This document shows positions 59,263 through 64,000 of a stretch of DNA of 64,000 bases, piece by piece (the first letter of the stretch is position 1; every line of letters starts with the position of its first letter). Under the pieces are notes generated by a model. It made no database searches and had not been told where the DNA came from. It saw only the letters and a list, made by a program, of their open reading frames with translations. Both the position numbers and the translations under genes were made by a program. Origin of the DNA: Oscillatoriales cyanobacterium (GTDB lineage Bacteria; Cyanobacteriota; Cyanobacteriia; Cyanobacteriales; Laspinemataceae); NCBI GenBank assembly GCA_011390955.1, contig JAABRM010000017.1:62001-126000 (forward strand), read 5' to 3'.

Positions 59263-61149
59263 GTGAGGAAGATTATGTTTTCTGATATTGATAATCATTG
59301 GGCAAAAGAATGCATTCTCCAACTAGCTAAACGAAACCTAGTCAGTGGTTATCCCGATCGCACTTATCGACCAAATGCACTGGTGACTCGTGCTGAATTT
59401 GCGGTTTTAATGTGTAATTTATTTTCTAGTGCTCCGGTCGTACAAACGGCGGCAAATTTTAAAGATGTATCGGAAAAACACTGGGCTTACCGAGCGATTA
59501 AAACTGCTTCAGAAAAAGCATTTTTTGTCGGATATCCCGATTTAACCTTTAAGCCTAATCAGCATATTCCCAGAGTCCAAGCTGTCATTGTCGTAGCCGC
59601 CCAACTAAAATTAAAACCGCCCACGGATGTGGATAAAATTCTTTCAATTGCTTTTAATGATGCCATGGAAATTCCTAATTATGCTAAAAACATGATTGCG
59701 GCTGCCACAATCGGGTCATTGGTGGTAAATTATCCCAATGTGAAAGAACTCAAACCCAACCAAACTATGACCAGAGGTGAAGTAGCTACTTTATTAACTC
59801 AAGCTTTACAAATTCCCGGTGTTCCTGAAGAATATATTGCCAGAGTGCAGGGATTATCTGGAGAAATTCGCCCCCTACCCGGAGGACTAGATGCGATTCC
59901 TACGTTTAACAGTAATAGTCCAGAAGTTGTAGAAAATCCGGGAATTTTACTGTCCACTTTTCCCCCAACCGGCAAACAGGTAGCTAAAGCTCATTTAAAT
60001 TATCCTTTTGATGGCCGATTTGATGTGTTTACCCACCATATTACCAGGGCAAGAGCTCAGGCGGAAACTCATCCATTTTATCAAGGAATTTTGATGCATA
60101 ATCCGACGGATGAAACCGTAGTAGTGGAAGTTTTGGAAGCCGCGAGTTATTTGACTTCTCCTGAAGCTTATTTTATTCAGTTGCCGGAGATGGTAGATAA
60201 CAGCTTTGGGGATATTTTTTCTGGCCCTGGCAGTCGGGTGATGAATGAGGTTTTACGCAACCGAAGACAGGCAATTTTTACCAAATATATCGATATTCCG
60301 GCGAACGGATATCAAATGTTATTAAATTTACCGATTCCTTTGGGCGATCGGGTGCCGGTTTCTAATGCGCGATCGACCATGATGCGGTTGTCAAGTAATG
60401 GGCGAATTTATCTGGCAAATTTGGCCATGAAAGCACCGAAAAATGCCGATGGTAGCTATCGATCGCCCACCATTGAAGAATGGCGCAATTTATTAGTCAC
60501 AGGTAAATTAGTCGAACCCCGTGATTCTCTGCCCACTCCTTTAGAACCGGAAGTCACATTTCCCATTGTATTTAGTCGAGTGGCTGGGGTATCCCAGGGC
60601 ACCCAATGGAAAGGGCAAATTACCGATAATTCTAACAGTTCATTCTTGAGTATTCCTGAACCTGGACAAGCATTTTCTTATCCCATTGCCACCATTCATC
60701 AGGTAACGTTGGGCACGCAGCAAGTGCAAAGTGCCAAAATGTTAGTTCGTTATCCAGATACCGCCTATTTTGCTCATGCCAATTATGGCATAGAATATGA
60801 CTTAATTTTGCCATTGCAGAATAAAACCCGTGCAACTCAGACGATATCAGTGATATTTTCTTCCCCGCTAAAAAATAGCGAAGCAGACCCACCGAATCAA
60901 AGTGAATTAGTATTTTTAAATGGGAGCGATCGCATATTTTTCCGAGGCACAGTCCGAATCAGTTATCTGGACGAAGTGGGAGAAGAACATACCCGCTATT
61001 TTCACTTAGTCCAACACGAAGGACATCAGGGTAAACCATTAGTCACCTTAACCATGTTACCGGGTACTCATCGCCGAATTCAGGTTAATTTTCTTTATCC
61101 ACCGGACGCGACACCGCCGCAAGTTTTAACGGTAAAAAATGAAGGATAA
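59263..61149 (+). CDS. SLH-domain protein with DUF3370 C-terminal domain
   Basis: A 628-residue protein (GTG start 59263; ATG 59275 is a good alternative). Three SLH domains fill residues 1-190: MFSDIDNHWAKECILQLAKR, GYPDRTYRPNALVTRAEFAV, FKDVSEKHWAYRAIKTASEK and NYPNVKELKPNQTMTRGEVA. The remainder matches DUF3370 (EIRPLPGGLDAIPTFNSNSP, PFDGRFDVFTHHITRA). DUF3370 proteins are common in cyanobacteria and function is unknown. SLH proteins are normally exported, yet no signal peptide precedes the first SLH unit. Confidence 0.82.
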   Translation: MRKIMFSDIDNHWAKECILQLAKRNLVSGYPDRTYRPNALVTRAEFAVLMCNLFSSAPVVQTAANFKDVSEKHWAYRAIKTASEKAFFVGYPDLTFKPNQHIPRVQAVIVVAAQLKLKPPTDVDKILSIAFNDAMEIPNYAKNMIAAATIGSLVVNYPNVKELKPNQTMTRGEVATLLTQALQIPGVPEEYIARVQGLSGEIRPLPGGLDAIPTFNSNSPEVVENPGILLSTFPPTGKQVAKAHLNYPFDGRFDVFTHHITRARAQAETHPFYQGILMHNPTDETVVVEVLEAASYLTSPEAYFIQLPEMVDNSFGDIFSGPGSRVMNEVLRNRRQAIFTKYIDIPANGYQMLLNLPIPLGDRVPVSNARSTMMRLSSNGRIYLANLAMKAPKNADGSYRSPTIEEWRNLLVTGKLVEPRDSLPTPLEPEVTFPIVFSRVAGVSQGTQWKGQITDNSNSSFLSIPEPGQAFSYPIATIHQVTLGTQQVQSAKMLVRYPDTAYFAHANYGIEYDLILPLQNKTRATQTISVIFSSPLKNSEADPPNQSELVFLNGSDRIFFRGTVRISYLDEVGEEHTRYFHLVQHEGHQGKPLVTLTMLPGTHRRIQVNFLYPPDATPPQVLTVKNEG

Positions 61150-61192
61150 TTTATTGATAAAATCATCTCATTTTTCATTGATTATGCTATGA

Positions 61193-61348
61193 TAAGTAGG
61201 TGGGCAGAAATAAATGCACCACAGCCCCCATCAGAAGAAAAAACTGTCATTCCCGCCGATGGCGGCCTTCGCGGGGGTAAACTCCGACGGGAATCCAAGG
61301 ATTTACGGTGGGGAACGAAAAGTGCAATTAATTATGTTCACCTACTTA
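61193..61348 (-). mobile_element. MITE with TAAGTAGGTG terminal inverted repeats, copy 4
   Basis: A 156-base inverted copy starting TAAGTAGGTGGGCAGAAATA and ending TTCACCTACTTA. Its core (61246-61297) is nearly the same as the stand-alone element at 59087-59138. It lies about 300 bases before leuC in a gene-free region. Confidence 0.82.
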
Positions 61349-61645
61349 ACAGCAGGATAGTGCTATTATCATGCCACAATAATATGCTGACTTAGGCAAC
61401 AGCCGCCGCGCCCAGGCAGCCATAACTATGCCGTTATTAATTGAAAATGGTATAAATCCGAAAGCGGCGGTTTTTCTCTGGATTTTCTCTGAGGAGTAAA
61501 GTCGAACTCTTGACCCCTTGGGGATCTAGATCGCCCATAAAACATCTACAAAAATCTTAACAAAATCTTATATTTAAAAATCTTCAGAATCAAATTATAT
61601 GTTTTCAGCTAAAATTAAAGATTGCCGAAATCAATAATTAGCATT
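61349..61645. promoter_or_regulatory. Upstream region of leuC
   Basis: No gene is seen. The A/T-rich 60 bases before the start (around 61560-61640) should hold the promoter. No leader peptide rich in leucine codons or T-box-like structure is evident. Confidence 0.4.
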
Positions 61646-63052
61646 ATGAGCAAGGGAACACTTTTCGACAAAGTTTGGGATCTACATACCGTTGGCACAT
61701 TGCCCTCTGGACAAACTCAACTATTAATTGGCTTACACCTGATCCACGAAGTCACCAGCCCGCAAGCCTTTGCCATGTTGCGGGAACGGGGACTCAAAGT
61801 GATGTTTCCAGAGAGAACCGTTGCCACTGTAGACCATATTGTACCGACAGAAAACCAAGCGCGTCCTTTTGCGGATACCTTGGCAGAAGAGATGATGCAG
61901 GCATTGGAGAATAGCGCCCAAGAACATGGGATCACTTTTTATAATGTCGGTTCTGGTCATCAAGGAATTGTCCATGTGATCGCCCCGGAACAGGGCAGAA
62001 CCCAACCGGGGATGACGATCGCCTGTGGAGATAGTCACACTTCCACCCACGGGGCTTTTGGCGCGATCGCCTTTGGCATTGGCACCAGCCAAGTGCGGGA
62101 TGTCCTCGCCTCCCAAACCCTAGCCTTAGATAAACTCAAAGTGCGGAAAATCGAAGTTAACGGCAACTTGCGACCGGGAGTTTATGCCAAAGATGTCATC
62201 CTGCACATTATCCGTAAACTCGGAGTCAAAGGCGGAGTCGGATACGCTTATGAATACGCGGGCAGCACATTTGAGCAAATGTCGATGGAAGAACGGATGA
62301 CCGTTTGCAATATGTCCATCGAAGGCGGTGCTCGCTGTGGCTACATCAACCCGGATCGAGTCACCTTTGACTATTTGCAAGGGCGAGAATTTGCTCCCAA
62401 AGGGGCAGACTGGGATCAAGCCGTAGCTTGGTGGCAGAGTATTCGCTCTGACGCCGATGCGGAATATGATGATGTAGTAGTCTTCAATGCTGAAGAAATT
62501 TCCCCCACCGTCACCTGGGGCATCACTCCCGGACAAGGCATAGGCGTTGATGAAACCATCCCCACCCCCGACAGCTTGCCGGAAGACGAACGCTTAGTCG
62601 CCCAAGAAGCTTATCAATATATGAAACTGCAACCAGGGCAACCCATCAAAGGCACTCCCGTAGATGTCTGCTTTATTGGCAGTTGCACCAATGGACGGAT
62701 TAGCGACTTGCGCGAAGCCGCCAAATATGCCCAAGGTCATCAAGTCGCCCCAGGAGTCAAAGCGTTTGTTGTCCCCGGTTCTGAAGAAGTGAAACAGCAA
62801 GCGGAAGCGGAAGGACTGGATCGCATCTTTGAAGAAGCTGGGTTTGAATGGCGCAATGCCGGATGTTCCATGTGTCTAGCCATGAACCCGGATAAACTTC
62901 AGGGGGATCAACTGAGTGCTTCTTCTTCTAACCGCAATTTCAAAGGTCGTCAGGGGTCATCGTCAGGACGGACATTATTAATGAGTCCGGCAATGGTCGT
63001 GGCAGCAGCAGTCAATGGCAAGGTTTCTGATGTGCGCGAGTTGTTGAATTAG
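61646..63052 (+). CDS. leuC: 3-isopropylmalate dehydratase large subunit
   Basis: LeuC with LeuD isomerises 2-isopropylmalate to 3-isopropylmalate in leucine synthesis, using a [4Fe-4S] cluster. The 468-residue product from ATG 61646 has [40 protein letters not shown], and the cluster cysteines in [14 protein letters not shown] (near 347) and [14 protein letters not shown] (near 407 and 410). The [20 protein letters not shown] segment is the normal substrate loop. leuD does not follow within the window; the next gene is a Uma2 nuclease. Confidence 0.95.
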   Translation: MSKGTLFDKVWDLHTVGTLPSGQTQLLIGLHLIHEVTSPQAFAMLRERGLKVMFPERTVATVDHIVPTENQARPFADTLAEEMMQALENSAQEHGITFYNVGSGHQGIVHVIAPEQGRTQPGMTIACGDSHTSTHGAFGAIAFGIGTSQVRDVLASQTLALDKLKVRKIEVNGNLRPGVYAKDVILHIIRKLGVKGGVGYAYEYAGSTFEQMSMEERMTVCNMSIEGGARCGYINPDRVTFDYLQGREFAPKGADWDQAVAWWQSIRSDADAEYDDVVVFNAEEISPTVTWGITPGQGIGVDETIPTPDSLPEDERLVAQEAYQYMKLQPGQPIKGTPVDVCFIGSCTNGRISDLREAAKYAQGHQVAPGVKAFVVPGSEEVKQQAEAEGLDRIFEEAGFEWRNAGCSMCLAMNPDKLQGDQLSASSSNRNFKGRQGSSSGRTLLMSPAMVVAAAVNGKVSDVRELLN

Positions 63053-63144
63053 CGTTGAATTAGCATTAAGTTAATGGGTAGTGGGTCTAAAATGCCATTA
63101 CCCATCAATAAACTGCAATCATCAGCACAATTGAGGAATATCCC

Positions 63145-63978
63145 ATGACCCAAACTCCCCTAAAAATTGACAAACCTAGGGCTTTTCCCGACCATACTCA
63201 ACTACCCGATGAAGATGGTACATTTCGGCAAAATTTTCAAGAACATCCTCAAAGTATAATTCTCACTGATTCCATTGGCCCAGTCTTACAAACATTCCAC
63301 CCCGAAGGAGACTATTGCATCGGACAAGACTGTGGTATTTATTGGCGAGAAACTGACCCGCCACGTTCAAAATTTTTTGTGGGGGGTGCCATTGCCCCGG
63401 ACTGGTTTTATGTGGGTAATGTCCCTGCCTTATTAGATGGACAAATCCGCCGTTCTTATGTACTCTGGCGTGAGTTAATGGCGCCGTTAATTGTCCTAGA
63501 ATTTGCCAGTGGAGATGGGGCAGAAGAAAGAGATAGAACTCCTTTATCTCTTTCTAATACTGAAACCGTGACCAAGCCGGGAAAATTTTGGGTTTACGAG
63601 CGGATTATTCGAGTTCCTTACTATGGAATTTATGAAATAAAAACTGGTCGTTTGGAAGTTTATCATCTGAGAGATTTAACTTACCAAAAATTAGCCCCCA
63701 ACGATCGCGGACATTATCCCATTTTCCCCCTGGGTATAGAACTAGGACTCTGGCAAGGTTCTTATCAAAATCAAGAACAACTTTGGTTGCGTTGGTGGGA
63801 CAACGAAGGCAATTTGTTATTAACGGGTCACGAACGCGCTGATTTAGCAGAATACCGGGCTGAACAGGAAAAACAACGGGCTGAACAGGAAAAACAACGG
63901 GCTGAATTAGCGGAACAAAAAGCCGCTAAACTTGCGGAACGTCTCCGAGAAATGGGCATTGACCCAGATATGGTTTGA
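63145..63978 (+). CDS. Uma2-family PD-(D/E)XK nuclease-like protein
   Basis: A 277-residue protein of the Uma2/DUF820 family, widespread and multicopy in cyanobacteria. The nuclease-like core shows EGDYCIGQDCGIYWRET, the Asp in GAIAPDWFYVGNVP and the Glu in PLIVLEFASGDG, with YYGIYEIKTGRLEVYHL after it. A coiled-coil tail (about 225-270) contains AEQEKQR repeats from a short DNA repeat. Its biological role is unknown. Confidence 0.82.
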   Translation: MTQTPLKIDKPRAFPDHTQLPDEDGTFRQNFQEHPQSIILTDSIGPVLQTFHPEGDYCIGQDCGIYWRETDPPRSKFFVGGAIAPDWFYVGNVPALLDGQIRRSYVLWRELMAPLIVLEFASGDGAEERDRTPLSLSNTETVTKPGKFWVYERIIRVPYYGIYEIKTGRLEVYHLRDLTYQKLAPNDRGHYPIFPLGIELGLWQGSYQNQEQLWLRWWDNEGNLLLTGHERADLAEYRAEQEKQRAEQEKQRAELAEQKAAKLAERLREMGIDPDMV

Positions 63979-64000
63979 GTCCACCAACAAACAACAAACA

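Noticed and set aside
63053-64000. Absence of leuD after leuC as a sign of pathway loss
   Set aside because: The window ends soon after, and leuC and leuD are not always adjacent; no conclusion is possible.
1-64000. tRNA, rRNA, riboswitch or complete insertion sequence
   Set aside because: I saw no cloverleaf with CCA-proximal stems, no rRNA-like stretch, no known riboswitch core and no transposase gene; a covariance-model scan would be decisive.

Overview
This window is cyanobacterial chromosome. The HIP1 octamer GCGATCGC recurs throughout, inside genes as well as between them. Many genes belong to families confined to oxygenic phototrophs: the NDH-1 assembly factor CRR7, Ycf20 and Ycf23 homologues, the CcdA/Ccs1 cytochrome c assembly pair, glycerate 3-kinase, DUF2854, DUF4330 and DUF3370. 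The intergenic DNA is loaded with heptanucleotide repeats and small palindromic elements. This style, together with a contractile injection system, fits a filamentous (Oscillatoria/Planktothrix-like) cyanobacterium, but the genus cannot be fixed from the sequence.

0-11 kb is mostly housekeeping: CRR7, a membrane-anchored SLH-domain protein, an orphan HigA-type regulator, proA, and ccdA with ccs1. A truncated toxin-like tail with a downstream partner gene lies between them. 11-21 kb is a minus-strand contractile injection system (CIS) cluster: Pvc16-like protein, sheath, three tube paralogues, two tail-assembly proteins (one fused to a DUF6760-like module), a long Pvc16-like protein and an Afp15-type AAA+ ATPase. 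No baseplate, spike, lysozyme or LysM gene is present, so the machine must be completed from elsewhere. A histidine kinase and a NarL-type response regulator are transcribed away from it (21.1-23.3 kb).

23.3-40.6 kb is accessory DNA: a 0.7-kb heptamer repeat block, a VapBC-type module beside the remnant of a second antitoxin, two near-identical tandem Rpn-type nuclease genes, and a large subtilase with pre-peptidase domains. It continues with a STAND ATPase carrying a vMAP-type N-terminus opposite a truncated vWA gene, a three-gene unit of two small Cys-containing membrane proteins plus an ABC-2 exporter, two further toxin-tail/partner pairs and a DUF6888/DUF6887 pair.

40.7-64 kb returns to metabolism and transport: inositol-phosphate synthase, hisC, a ureidoglycolate lyase-like protein, Ycf23, a substrate-binding/OmpA fusion followed by a NitT/TauT-type ABC transporter, a GT39 glycosyltransferase, ycf20-glyK and leuC. 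A defence-like cassette (Dnd-associated helicase, small protein, DndD-like ATPase, MazG-like hydrolase) sits at 54.6-59 kb. The window ends with an SLH-DUF3370 protein and a Uma2 nuclease.

Four copies of a 129-156 bp MITE with TAAGTAGGTG-type terminal inverted repeats are scattered through the window, and small palindromes have entered coding sequences in frame. No tRNA, rRNA, CRISPR array or full-length transposase gene was recognised.
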